NCBI GenBank assembly: GCA_945910005.1
Contig: OX246741.1
Location: 37,008,276-37,072,275 of the forward strand
Direction of reading: 5' to 3'
Length of the DNA: 64,000 nt
Source of the DNA: Isoperla grammatica
Lineage: Eukaryota; Arthropoda; Insecta; Plecoptera; Perlodidae
Under the pieces are notes generated by a model. The model was not told where the DNA came from. It saw nothing but the letters and a program-made list of their open reading frames with translations, and did not search any database. The number at the start of each line of letters is the position of its first letter. Position 1 is the first letter of the stretch. The translations under genes and the position numbers were made by a program. Shown here one piece after another: positions 1-12,300 of the stretch.

Positions 1-1893
1 TTTAAATAAACATAAATTATAGAATTTGTCTGATTTCAGTCTATCCATTAAGACATCCAGTTTTGAGAGGAAACTTGATTACGACTGGGATTCGTAAGGG
101 TTTAAACCAAATTGCACAAATCGATGTTTTTGAGCGTTTCAGGCTGCAATAAGCAAAATTATTCCATTTCGTCACATTTCGTTTACTACTTAAGAAGATA
201 CACCCTCCTTAAAAAAATAAGAATGTTAGTTTTCATTCTGCAAGAGTTTTATGTTAATGTATAACATGAGTTTTTTGGTCGTTTTAGACTTAAATAAGTA
301 CTTATTGTAGAAATTTGCTGATTTCAGTCTATCTACTACAGACTTCCAGCTTTAAGGGGAAACTTGATTACGGCTGGGAATCGTAAGGGTTTCAACTTAA
401 ATGCACAAATTGATGTTTTAAAGCGTTTCAGGCTCCAAAGAGCACAATATGTCCATTTCGTCACATTTCGTTTACTACTCAAGAAGATACACCCTCCGTT
501 AAAAAATAAGAATGTTAGTTTTCATTCTGCAAGAGTTTTATAAAAATGTATAAATTGTGTTATTTTTGTCGTTTTACGTTTAAATAAACATAAATTATAG
601 AAATTGTCTGATTTTAGTCTATTTATAAGGACTACCAGCTTTGAGAGGAAACTTGATTACTGCTGGGAATCGTAAGGGTTTCAACCAAATTATACGAATC
701 GATGTTTTAAAATGTTTCAAGCTCCAATAAGCACAATATGTCCATTTCGTCACATTTCGTTTACTACTTAAAAAGATACACCCTCCGTTGAAAAATAAGA
801 ATGTTAGTTTGCATTCCGCAGGCGTTTTATGAAAATGCATAAATTTATTTGTTTTTGTCGTTTTTTGCTTAGAAAAGTATAAATTGTAGAAATTGGCTGA
901 TTTCAGTCTATCTACTACAGAGTTCCAGTTTTAATAGGAAACTTGATTTCGGCTAGGATTCGTAAGGGTTTCAACCAAATTGTACAAATCAATGTTTTTG
1001 AGCGTTTTAGGCTCCAATTAGCACAATTTGATCATTTCGTCCCATTCCGTTTACTACTTAAGAAGTTACACCCTCCGTTGAAAAATAAGAATGTTTGTTT
1101 TTATTCTGCAAGAGTTTTATAAAAATGTATAAATTGGGGTATTTTTGTCGTTTTACGTTTAAATAAGCATTAATTAAAGAAATTGGCTGATTGTCGACTA
1201 TCTACCACAAACTTCCAGTTTTGAGAGGAAACTTGATTACGGCTGAGAATCGTAAGGGTGTAACTAAATTACACAAATCGATGTTTTTAAGCGTTTTAGT
1301 CTCCAATAAGAACAATTTGTCCATTTCGTCAGATTTTTATAACTTCTTTAGAAGTTACACCCTCAATTGAAAAATAAGAATTATAGTTTGCATTATTCAA
1401 GAGTATTATGAAAATGCATAAATTGATTTTTTTGGTCGTTTTTGGGTTAAATATGCATAAAATATAGAAATTGGCTGATTTCAGTCTATCTACAACAAAC
1501 TTCCAGTTTTAAGAGGAATCTTGCATACAGCTGGGATTTTTAAGTGTTTCAACCAAAGTTGACAAATCGTTGTTTTAGAGCGTTTGAGGCTCCAATTAGC
1601 ACAATTTGTCAATTTCGTCACATTTTTATAATTTCTATAGAAGTTACACCCTCCGTTGAAAAATAAGAATTATAGTTTGCATTCTTCAAGATTATTATGA
1701 AAATGCATAAATTGAGTTTTTTGGTCGTTTTTGGTTAAAATATGCATAAAATACAGAAATTGGCTGATTTCAGTCTATCTACCACAAACTTCCAGTTTTA
1801 AGAGGAATCTTGTATACGGCTGGGATTCCTAAGGGTTTCAACCAAAGTTGACAAATCGTTGTTTAAGAGCGTTTCGAGCTCCAATAAGCACAA
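1..1893. repeat. Satellite array, ~288-bp monomers, diverged edge
   Basis: Tandem monomers can be followed by the recurring anchor TTTCAGTCTATCTACC, spaced about 288 bp (near 34, 322, 611, 900, 1187, 1478, 1771). The monomers up to about 1.3 kb differ from the rest of the array: they read ACTACTTAAGAAGATACACC where the main array has AACTTCTTTAGAAGTTACACC, and GTTTTACGTTTAAATAAACA where the main array has GTTTTTGGTTAAAATATGCA. From about 1.3 kb the monomers resemble the homogenised core. I see no gene here; the short ORFs on both strands are monomer shadows. Likely older or less homogenised monomers near one side of the array, although the true array edge is outside the window. Confidence 0.93.
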
Positions 1894-2322
1894 AAGGGAA
1901 CACGCGTATGAAAATTGTTATCGATTTTTAAATACCTTGTCTCTCATTTAATAATTTTGTGTCTTTGAATTTTGAAAAACGGATCAGTCTATGCCTCAAA
2001 ATAATTGGTTTAGTAAAGATGAATAAAAGGGCGCGAAAAACGAGCCGCCGCCATGTAGAGTGGATTTGACGTCAAAGGTTTGTAATATGTCCGCTCACAG
2101 CCTCAGCGATTGGTCTGTTACGCCAAGTCTACAGAACCATTGCGTCACAGCCACATGTACGCGTTTCAGATCCCCAGTTTAAACTTCAATAAATGCGACC
2201 ACATTAAACCTATTTAAAAATTTCTTTTTTACGTGCGACTTGCATAAATATACTTTTTGTATATAATACTATTAAACTAAGTGTTTGGTTTAACAAAAAA
2301 AATCGTACGCATGTTGCCTCTT
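1894..2322. mobile_element. MITE-like non-autonomous DNA transposon, 429 bp
   Basis: The satellite is interrupted after AATAAGCACA and resumes at AGTCCATTTCGTCAC. The inserted 429 bp has no similarity to the monomer and no coding potential. Its ends form an imperfect terminal inverted repeat: the left end AAGGGAACACGCGTATGA pairs with the reverse complement of the right end, AAGAGGCAACATGCGTACGA, with two 1-bp gaps and two transitions. The interior is more GC-rich than the satellite, with a TGACGTCA palindrome near 2069. No clear target site duplication is visible. A SINE or a captured genomic segment is possible, but the inverted ends favour a MITE. The superfamily cannot be assigned. Confidence 0.6.
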
Positions 2323-5300
2323 AGTCCATTTCGTCACATTTCGATAACTACTTTAGAAGTTACACCAACCGTTGAAAAATAATAATGTTAGTGTGCATTC
2401 TGAAAGAGTATTATGAAAATGCATAAATTGAGTTTTTTGGTCGTTTTTGGTTAAAATATGGATAAAATATAGAAATTGGCTGTTTTCAGTCCATCTACCA
2501 AAAACTTCAAGTTTTAAGAGGCATCTTGCATACAGCTGGGATTCCTAAGGGTTTCAACCAAATTGCACAAATCGTTGTTTAAGAGCGTTTCAGGCTCCAA
2601 TAAGCACAATTTGTCCATTTCGTTACATTTCGATAACTTCTAGAGAAGTTACACCCTCCGTTGAAAAATAAGAATTAAAGTTTTTATTCTTTAAGAGTAT
2701 TATGAAAATGCATAAATTGTTTTTTTTTCGTTTTTGGTGAAAATATGCATAAAATATAGAAATTGGCTGATTTCAGTCTATCTACAACAAACTTCCAGTT
2801 TTAAGAGGAATCTTGTATACGGCTGGGATTCCTAAAGGTTTCAACCAAATTGCACAAATCGTTGTTTTAGAGCGTTTCAGGCTCCAATAAGCACAATTTG
2901 TCCATTTTGTCACATTTCGATAACTTCTTTAGAAGTTCCACCCTCCGTTGAAAAATAAGAAATGTAGTTTGCAGTCTTCAAGAGTATTATGAAAATGCAT
3001 AAATTGAGTTTTTCGGTCTTTTTTGGTTAAAAGATGCATAAAATATAGAAATGGGCTGATTTCATTCTATCAACCACAAACTCCGAGTTTTAAGAGGAAT
3101 CTTGCATACAGCTGGGATTCCTAAGTGTTTCAACCAAAGTTTGCAAATCGTTGTTTTAGAGCGTTTCAGGCTCCAAAAAGCACAATTTGTCCATTTCGTC
3201 ACATTTCGATAACTTCTAGAGAAGTTACACCCTCCGTTGAAAAATAAGAATTAAAGTTTTTATTCTTTAAGAGTATTATGAAAATGCATAAATTGAGTTT
3301 TTTGGTCGTTTTTGGTTTAAATATGGATAAAATATAGAAATTGGCTGATTTCAGTCTATCTACCACAAACTTCCAGTTTTAAGAGGAATCTTGCATACGG
3401 CTGGGATTCCTAAGGGTTTCAACCAAATTGCACAAATCGTTGTTTAAGAACGTTTCAGGCTCCAATAAGCACAATTCGTCAATTTCGTCACATTTTTATA
3501 ACTTCTTTAGAAGTTACACCCTCCGTTGAAAAATAAGAATTATAGTTTGCATTCTTCAAGAGTAATATGAAAATGCATAAATTGAGTTTTTTGGTCGTTT
3601 TTGGTTAAAATATGCATAAAATATAGAAATTGGCTGATTTCAGTCTATCTACCACAAACTTCCAGTTTTAAGAGGAATCTTGCATACAGCTGGGATTTTT
3701 AAGTGTTTCAACTTTCAACCAAAGTTGACAAATCGTTGTTTTAGAGCGTTTCAGGCTCCAATTGGCACAATTTGTCCATTTCGTCACATTTCGATAACTT
3801 CTATAGAAGTTACACCCTCCGTTGAAAAATAAGAATTATAGTTTTTATTCTTCAAGAGTATTATGAAAATGCATAAATTGAGGTTTTTGGTCGTTTTGGT
3901 TAAAATATACATAAATTATAGAAATTGGCTGATTTCAGTGTATCTACCACAAACTTCCAGTTTTAAGAGGAATCTTGCATACGGCTGGGATTCCTAAGGG
4001 TTTCAACCAAATTGCACAAATCGTTGTTTAAGAACGTTTCGAGCTCCAATAAGCACAATTTGTCAATTTCGTTACATTTTTATAACTTCTTTAGAAGTTA
4101 CACCAACCGTTGAAAAATAATAATGTTAATGTGCATTCTGAAAGAGTTATATGAAAATGCATATAATTGAGTTTTTTGGTCGTTTTTGGTGAGAATATGC
4201 ATAAAATAGAGAAATTGGCTGATTTCAGTCTATCTACCACAAACTTCCAGTTTAAAGAGGAATCTTGCATACGGCTGGGATTCCTAAAGGTTTCAACCAA
4301 ATTGCACAAATCGTTGTTTTAGAGCGTTTCAGGCTCCAATAAGCACAATTTGTCCATTTCGTCACATTTCGATAATTTTTTTAGAAGTTACACCCTCCGT
4401 TGAAAAATAAGAAATATAGTTTGCATTCTTCAAGAGTATTATGAAAATGCATAAATTGAGTTTTTTGGTCGTTTTTGGTGAAAATATGCATAAAATATAG
4501 AAATTGGCTGATTTCAGTCTATTTACCACAAACTTCGAGTTTTAAGAGGAATCTTGCATACAGCTGGGATTCCTAAATGTTTCAACTTAAGTTGACAAAT
4601 CGTTGTTTTAGAGCGTTTCAGGCACCAAAAAGCACAATTTGTCCATTTCGTCACATTTCGATAACTTCTAGAGAAGTTACACCCTCCGTTGAAAAATAAG
4701 AATGATAGTTTTTATTCTTCAAGAGTATTACGAAAATGCATAAATTGAGTTTTTTGGTCGTTTTTGGTGAAAATATGCATAAAATGTAGAAATTGGCTGA
4801 TTTCAGTCTATCTACCACAAACTTCGAGTTTTAAGAGGAATCTTGCATACAGCTGGGATTCCTAAATGTTTCAACTAAAGTTGACAAATCGTTGTTTTAG
4901 AGCGTTTCAGGCACCAAAAAGCACAATTTGTCCATTTCGTCACATTTCGATAACTTCTAGAGAAGTTACACCCTCCGTTGAAAAATAAGAATTATAGTTT
5001 TTATTCTTCAAGAGTATTATGAAAATGCAAAAATTGAGGTTTTTGGTCGTTTTTGGTTAAAATATACATAAATTATAGAAATTGGCTGATTTCAGTCCAT
5101 CTACCACAAACTTCCAGTTTTAAGAGGAATCTTGCATACGGCTGGGATTCCTAAGGGTTTCAATCAAAGTTGACAAATCGTTGTTTGTAAGCGTTTCAGG
5201 CTCCAATAAGCACAATTTGTCAATTCCGTCACATTTTTATAATTTTCTTTAGAAGTTACACCCTCCGTTGAAAAATAAGAATTATAGTTTTCATTCTTCA

Positions 5301-7523
5301 AGAGTATTATGTAAATGAATAAATTGAGTTTTTTGGTCGTTTTTGGTTAAACTATGCATAAAATATAGAAATATGCTGATTTCAGTCTATCTACCACAAA
5401 CTTCCAGTTTTAAGAGGAATCTTGTATACGGCTGGGATTCCTAAGGGTTTCAACCAAAGTTGACAAATCGTTGTTTAAGAGCGTTTCGAGCTCCAATAAG
5501 CACAATTAGTCCATTTCGTCACATTTCGATAACTACTTTAGAAGTTACACCAACCGTTGAAAAATAATAATGTAAGTGTGCATTCTGAAAGAGTATTATG
5601 AAAATGCATAAATTGAGTTTTTGGTCGTTTTTGGTTAGAATATGGATAAAATATAGAAATTGGCTGATTTCAGTCCATCTACCACAAACTTCCAGTTTAA
5701 AGAGGCATCTTGCATACGGCTGGGATTCCTAAGGGTTTCAACCATATTGCACAAATCGTTGTTTAAGAGCGTTTCAGGCTCCAATAAGCACAATTTGTCC
5801 ATTTCGTTACATTTCGATAACTTCTTTGGAAGTTACACCCTCCGTTGAAAAATAAGAATTATAGTTTGCATTCTTCAAGAGTATTATGAAAATGCATAAA
5901 TTGTTTTTTTTGTCGTTTTTGGTGAAAATATGCATAAAATATAGAAATTGGCTGATTTGAGTCTATCTACCACAAACTTCCAGTTTTAAGAGGAATCTTG
6001 CATACAGCTGGGATTCCTAAGTGTTTCAACCAAAGTTGACAAATCGTTGTTTAAGAGCATTTCAGGCTCCAAAAGGCACAATTTGTCCATTTCGTAACAT
6101 TTCGATAACTTCTATAGAAGTAACACCCTCCGTTGAAAAATAAGAATTATAGTTTTTATTCTTCAAGAGTATTATGAAAATGCATAAATTGAGGTTTTTG
6201 GTCGTTTTTGGTTAAAATATACATAAATTATAGAAATTGGCTGATTTCAGTCTATCTACCACAAACTTCCAGTTTTAAGAGGAATCTTGCATACGGCTGG
6301 GATTCCTAAGGGTTTTAACCAAAGATGACAAATCATTATTTGCGTTTCAGGCTCCAATAAGCACAATTTGTCCATTTCGTCACATTTCGATAACTTCTTT
6401 AGAAGTAACACCCTCCGTTGAAAAATAAGAAATATAGTTTGCATTCTTTAAGAGTATTATGAAAATGCATAAATTGAGTTTTTTTGTCGTTTTTGGTTAA
6501 AATATGCATAAAATATAGAAATTGGCTGATTTCAGTCTATCTACCACAAACTTCCAGTTTTAAGAGGAATCTTGCATACAGCTGGGATTTTTAAGTGTTT
6601 CAACTTTCAACCAAAGTTGACAAATCGTTGTTTTAGAGCGTTTTAGGCTCCAATTGGCACAATTTGTCCATTTCGTCACATTTCGATAACTTCTATAGAA
6701 GTTACACCCTCCGTTGAAAAATAAGAATTATAGTTTTTATTCTTCAAGAGTATTATGAAAATGCATAAATTGAGGTTTTTGGTCGTTTTTGGTTAAAATA
6801 TACATAAATTATAGAAATTGGCTGATTTCAGTGTATCTACCACAAACTTCCAGTTTTTAGAGGAATCTTGCATACGGCTGGGATTCCTAAGGGTTTCAAC
6901 CAAAGTTGACAAATCGTTGTTTGTGAGAGTTTCAGGCTCCAATAAGCACAATTTGTCAATTTCGTCACATTTTTATAATTTCTTTAGAAGTTACACCCTC
7001 CGTTGAAAAATAAGAATTATAGTTTGCATTCTTCAAGAGTATTATGAAAATGCATAAATTGAGTTTTTTGGTCGTTTTTGGTTAAAATATGGATAAAATA
7101 TAGAAATTGGCTGATTTCAGTCTATCTACCACAAACTTCCAGTTTTAAGAGGAATCTTGCATACGGCTGGGATTCCTAAGGGTTTCAACCAAATTGCACA
7201 AATCGTTGTTTAAGAACGTTTCGAGCTCCAATAAGCACAATTTGTCAATTTCGTTACATTTTTATAACTTCTTTAGAAGTAACACCAACCGTTGAAAAAT
7301 AATAATGTTAATGTGCATTCTGAAAGAGTTATATGAAAATGCATATAATTGAGTTTTTTGGTCGTTTTTGGTGAAAATATGCATAAAATAGAGAAATTGG
7401 CTGATTTCAGTCTATCTACCACAAACTTCCAGTTTAAAGAGGAATCTTGCATACGGCTGGGATTCCTAAAGGTTTCAACCAAATTGCACAAATCGTTGTT
7501 TTAGAGCGTTTCAGGCTCCAATA
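2323..7523. repeat. Satellite array block, ~288-bp monomers
   Basis: Continuous monomers in the same orientation as the rest of the window. Two box variants alternate: type A reads ACACCCTCCGTTGAAAAATA followed by AGAATTATAG and CATTCTTCAAGAG; type B reads ACACCAACCGTTGAAAAATA followed by ATAATGTTAG and CATTCTGAAAGAG. Type B occurs near 2350, 4100, 5545 and 7285. An 8-bp internal duplication giving TTTCAACTTTCAACCAAAG marks monomers at about 3709 and 6600, 2891 bp (10 monomers) apart. No real genes; the repeated 62-72 aa ORFs are shadows. The right end, AATA at 7520-7523, is the target duplication of the next LINE. Confidence 0.95.
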
Positions 7524-7524
7524 T

Positions 7525-7560
<36 letters not shown>

Positions 7561-8291
7561 TGTCTATCCTATTCAGTTATAAAAACTGATTTACAAAGGA
7601 GGACCTTAAATAAAACTAAGCTATGCAAACAATGAATAGTAATGAAATCATAAATAACAATAACAACAAAAACAAAACAAACTACTGAACTATATAAAAT
7701 ATAATCAAGAACAAGAAAAAATAATTGAGAAAAGAAACAAAATCACATGAAGTGGAAATTCAACATATTATAAAAAAAAAATAGAAGTATGCAAATAAGA
7801 AAGAACATGAAGAAACAAAAAAAATTGTTGGAAAAAATAAATATATGTATATATATAAAAGTGAAAAAGAAGAGAAAAAAGAAGAAAGAAAAGAAAAAAG
7901 AAAAAAGAAAAAGGATAAAGAAAAAAGAAAAAAAAAAGAAACAAGAAAAAAGAAAAAAGAAAAAAAAAAAAAGAAAAAAGAAAAAAAAGAAAAACTGATT
8001 TGTTAACGGTCCCAACTCAAACGAAATGAGGATTGCAAAAAATCAGAAACTGCAATCTGGGAAAAATAAAATTCCACGTAAAAGCAACCCGGGAAACAGC
8101 ACACGCCTTCTATCTTCACTTCGAATCTTGAAAGAAAGATGGTCTTGAAAAACTTGATCCGAGAACCATTTATAAGTAGAGATCAAACTGAATCAAGAGA
8201 ATTCAGGAAATCGGATGTAGATTCCCAGCAGACCAACAATCATCTCCATCTAAAACAGATGAAAAACCACTTACAGTAGAACAATCTTAAC
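7524..8291 (-). other. LINE 3' untranslated region with homopurine tract
   Basis: Non-coding region between the RT stop codon and the tetranucleotide tail. On the plus strand, 7862-7995 is almost pure purine (mostly runs of A interrupted by single G or GG), so the element's RNA would carry a polypyrimidine tract of about 130 nt. The low-complexity ORFs here (K/R-rich on plus, F-rich on minus) are products of this composition. No polyadenylation signal of the usual kind is needed before the TAAA tail. I see no gene. Confidence 0.75.
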
Positions 8292-9302
8292 TTAAACACG
8301 CCTAACTCTCATCTTAAGAATTACAGACTCAATCTTATTCCTAAATTCTAGGAGCCGCAATCTTACAAACTGGCTTCGAAGATCATGCGGAAGGGAATTC
8401 CAGAAGTGTACACCTCTGTACAAGAATGACCTGCGGAACGACTCGGAATTCATTATAGGAACCTGTAAAGTAAAAGTTAATATAGAATCACGAGTTCGTT
8501 CAACAAAATTAAACATAGTTGGCATAACATCTAAATACATACCTTTCATCATCTTAAAAGTATTTACCAGCACATGGAACTTCATTCGCTCATCAATTGT
8601 CAAAAAATTGTCCTGCATGTCTTGGTGGAAAGGAACTTCATCAAATAAATGGTCTATTCTTCTTTGCAGCACAATATAATCTGCAGATGGTCGAACAGCC
8701 CACACAACTAAACAATAATCAATTATAGAGTGAACATACGAATCAACAAGTAATCTCAGCATTCTCTCAGTCACAAATCTCTTCATTCTTACAATCATAC
8801 CTATTGCTGAAGACACCCTATTACAAACATATTCATAGTGCCTTTTAAAAGTAAGACTACAGTCTAAATAAACACCAAGATACTTATATTCAAATACTCT
8901 AGAAATAATGTTACCATTACAAGTTAACACTTGAGGAAATCTATTCACAGTATTATCATTAGCCTTATGAAAAATCATAAAATTAGTTTTACTATAATTA
9001 ATATTGAGTTCCTGACTCAGAAACCAGTTATCCATTCTTCTTAAAATTTCTTGAAGCCTCCTGACAACTTCTTCGGTATTTGTACCTTCTAAATAAAAAA
9101 CCAAATCATCAGCATACAACAAATAAGAAATACCAGACATTATATCAGATATATCATCAATGTAAAGAATAAATAAAAGTGGCCCCAAAACTGAACCTTG
9201 GGGAACTCCACACAGAATATCTATAAAATCTGACGAATAATTAGGTAGATTTATAAACATTTGCCTATTTAGAAAATAATCTGAGAGAATAGCTAACACT
9301 AT
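8292..9302 (-). pseudogene. LINE reverse transcriptase, C-terminal fragment
   Basis: An uninterrupted reading frame of about 336 residues covers the second half of the RT palm, the thumb and the C-terminal domain of a LINE ORF2. Visible motifs are GVPQGSVLGPLLF (near 9180-9215) and the catalytic YADD (complement of 9105-9116), then the C-terminal KYLGV...F..H...V motif and a conserved HFWNSLP near the end. The stop is TAA at 8292. The N-terminal RT motifs, the endonuclease and any ORF1 are missing through 5' truncation at 9302. The frame happens to stay open into the satellite as far as an ATG at 9396-9398, but those ~32 codons are monomer sequence and not part of the element. Family: CR1/L2/Jockey group by motif style, clade uncertain. 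Not expected to be active. Confidence 0.88.
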
Positions 9303-12300
9303 AATAAGCACAATTTGTCCATTTCGTCCTATTTCGATAATTTTTTTAGAAGTTACAACCTCCGTTGAAAAATAAGAAATATAGTTTGCATTCTTCAAGA
9401 GTATTATGAAAATGCATAAATTGAGTTTTTTGGTCGTTTTTGGTGAAAATATGCATTAAATATAGAAATTGGCTGATTTCAGTCTATTTACCACAAACTT
9501 CGAGTTTTAAGAGGAATCTTGCATACAGCTGGGATTCCTAAATGTTTCAACTTAAGTTGACAAATCGTTGTTTTAGAGCGTTTCAGGCACCAAAAAGCAC
9601 AATTTGTCCATTTCGTCACATTTCGATAACTTCTAGAGAAGTTACACCCTCCGTTGAAAAATAAGAATGATAGTTTTTATTCTTCAAGAGTATTACGAAA
9701 ATGCATAAATTGAGTTTTTTGGTCGTTTTTGGTGAAAATATGCATAAAATATAGAAATTGGCTGATTTCAGTCTATCTACCACAAACTTCGAGTTTTAAG
9801 AGGAATCTTGCATACAGCTGGGATTCCTAAATGTTTCAACTTAAGTTGACAAATCGTTGTTTTAGAGCGTTTCAGGCACCAAAAAGCACAATTTGTCCAT
9901 TTCGTCACATTTCGAAAACTTCTAGAGAAGTTACACCCTCCGTTGAAAAATAAGAATTATAGTTTTTATTTTTCAAGAGTATTATGAAAATGCAAAAATT
10001 GAGGTTTTTGGTCGTTTTTGGTTAAAATATACATAAATTATAGAAATTGGCTGATTTCAGTCTATCTACCACAAACTTCCAGTTTTAAGAGGAATCTTGC
10101 ATACGGCTAGGATTCCTAAGGGTTTCAATCAAAGTTGACAAATCGTTGTTTGTAAGCGTTTCAGGCTCCAAAAAGCACAATTTGTCAATTCCGTCACATT
10201 TTTATAATTTTCTTTAGAAGTTACACCCTCCGTTGAAAAATAAGAATTATAGTTTTCATTCTTCAAGAGTATTATGTAAATGCATAAATTGAGTTTTTTG
10301 GTCGTTTTTGGTTAAACTATGCATAAAATATAGAAATATGCTGATTTCAGTCTATCTACCACAAACTTCCAGTTTTAAGAGAAATCTTGCATACGGCTGG
10401 GATTCCTAAGGGTTTCAACCAAAGTTGACAAATCGTTGTTTAAGAGCGTTTCATGCTCCAATAAGCAAAATTTGTCCATTTTGTCACATTTAGATAACTA
10501 CTTTAGAAGTTACACCAACCGTTGAAAAATAATAATGTTAGTGTGCATTCTGAAAGAGTATTATGAAAATGCATAAATTGAGTTTTTTGGTCGTTTTTGG
10601 TTAAAATATGGATAAAATATAGAAATTGGCTGATTTCGGTCTATCTACCATAAACTTCCGGTTTTAAGAGGAATCTTGCATACGGCTGGGATTCCTAAGG
10701 GTTTCAACCAAATTGCACAAATCGTTGTTTAAGAGCGTTTCAGGCTCCAAAAAGTACAATTTGTCCATTTCGTTACATTCGATAACTTCTTTAGAAGTTA
10801 CACCCTTCGTTAAAAAATAAGAATTATAGTTTGCATTCTTCAAGAGTATTATGAAAATGCATAAATTGAGTTTTTTGGTCGTTATTGGTGAAAATATGCA
10901 TAAAATATAGAAATTGGCTGATTTCAGTCTATCTACCACAAACTTCCAGTTTTAAGAGGAATCTTGCATACCTCTGGGATTCCTAAAGGTTTCAACAAAA
11001 TTGCACAAATCGTTGTTTTAGAGCGTTTCAGGCTCCCATAAGCACAATTTGTCCATTTTGTCACATTTCGATAACTTCTTTAGAAGTTACACCCTCCGTT
11101 GAAAAATAAGAAATATAGTTTGCATTCTTCAAGAGTATTATGAAAATGCATAAATTGAGTTTTTTGGTCGTTTTTGGTTAAAATATGCATAAAAAATAGA
11201 AATTGGCTGATTTCAGTCTATCAACCACAAACTTCGAGTTTTAAGAGGAATCTTGCATACAGCTGGGATTCCTAAGTGTTTCAACCAAAGTGTACAAATC
11301 GTTGTTTTAGAGCATATCAGGCTCCAAAAGGCACAATTTGTCCATTTCGTAACATTTCGATAACTTCTATAGAAGTAACACCCTCCGTTGAAAAATAAGA
11401 ATTATAGTTTTTATTCTTCAAGAGTATTATGAAAATGCATAAATTGAGGTTTTTGGTCGTTTTTGGTTAAAATATACATAAATTATAGAAATTGGCTGAT
11501 TTCAGTCTATCTACCACAAACTTCCAGTTTTAAGAGGAATCTTGCATACGGCTGGGATTCCTAAGGGTTTTAACCAAAGATGACAAATCATTGTTTGCGT
11601 TTCAGGCTCCAATAAGCACAATTTGTCCATTTCGTCACATTTCGATAACTTCTTTAGAAGTAACACCCTCCGTTGAAAAATAAGAAATATAGTTTGCATT
11701 CTTTAAGAGTATTATGAAAATGCATTAATTGAGTTTTTTTGTCGTTTTTGGTTAAAATATGGATAAAATATAGAAATTGGCTGATTTCAGTCCATCTACC
11801 ACAAACTTCCAGTTTTAAGAGGCATCTTGCATACGGCTGGGATTCCTAAGGGGGTCAACCAAATTGCCCAAATCGTTGTTTGTGAGTTTTCAGGCTCCAA
11901 TAAGCACAATTTGTCAATTTCGTCACATTTTTATAATTTCTTTAGAAGTTTCACCCTCCGTTGAAAAATAAGAATTATAGTTAGCATTCTTCAAGATTAT
12001 TATGAAATTGCATAAATTGAGTTTTTTGGTCGTTTTTGGTTGAAATATGCATAAAATATAGAAATTGGCTGATTTCAGTCTATCTACCACAAACTTCCAG
12101 TTTTAAGAGGAATCTTGTATACGGCTGGGATTCCTAAGGGTTTCAACCAAAGTTGACAAATCGTTGTTTAAGAGCGTTTCGAGCTCCAATAAGCACAATT
12201 AGTCCATTTCGTTACATTTCGATAACTTCTTTGGAAGTTACACCCTCCGTTGAAAAATAAGAATTATAGTTTGCATTCTGAAAGAGTATTATGAAAATGC

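Larger units (their letters stand above)
7524..9302 (-). mobile_element. 5'-truncated non-LTR retrotransposon (CR1/Jockey-like LINE), minus strand
   Basis: The element lies in reverse orientation. Its 3' end is a TAAA tetranucleotide tail (seen as TTTA on the plus strand, about 7524-7559). Then come about 730 bp of 3' UTR (to 8291) and the C-terminal part of a reverse transcriptase ORF cut off at 9302. The satellite reads straight across the insertion: CTCCAATA on the left and AATAAGCAC on the right, giving a likely 4-bp target duplication AATA (7520-7523 and 9303-9306), or microhomology. 5' truncation plus a simple-sequence tail is the normal product of target-primed reverse transcription. 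The equivalent monomer near 4340 lacks the element, so it inserted after that block was duplicated. Confidence 0.9.

Noticed and set aside
7743..8015. Lys-rich and Phe-rich ORFs on opposite strands
   Set aside because: Low-complexity products of the homopurine tract in the LINE 3' UTR.
9303..9398. Satellite-LINE fusion ORF with an ATG in the satellite giving 368 codons
   Set aside because: The frame is open by chance through the monomer; no promoter evidence and the N-terminal RT motifs are absent. Only the LINE part is annotated.
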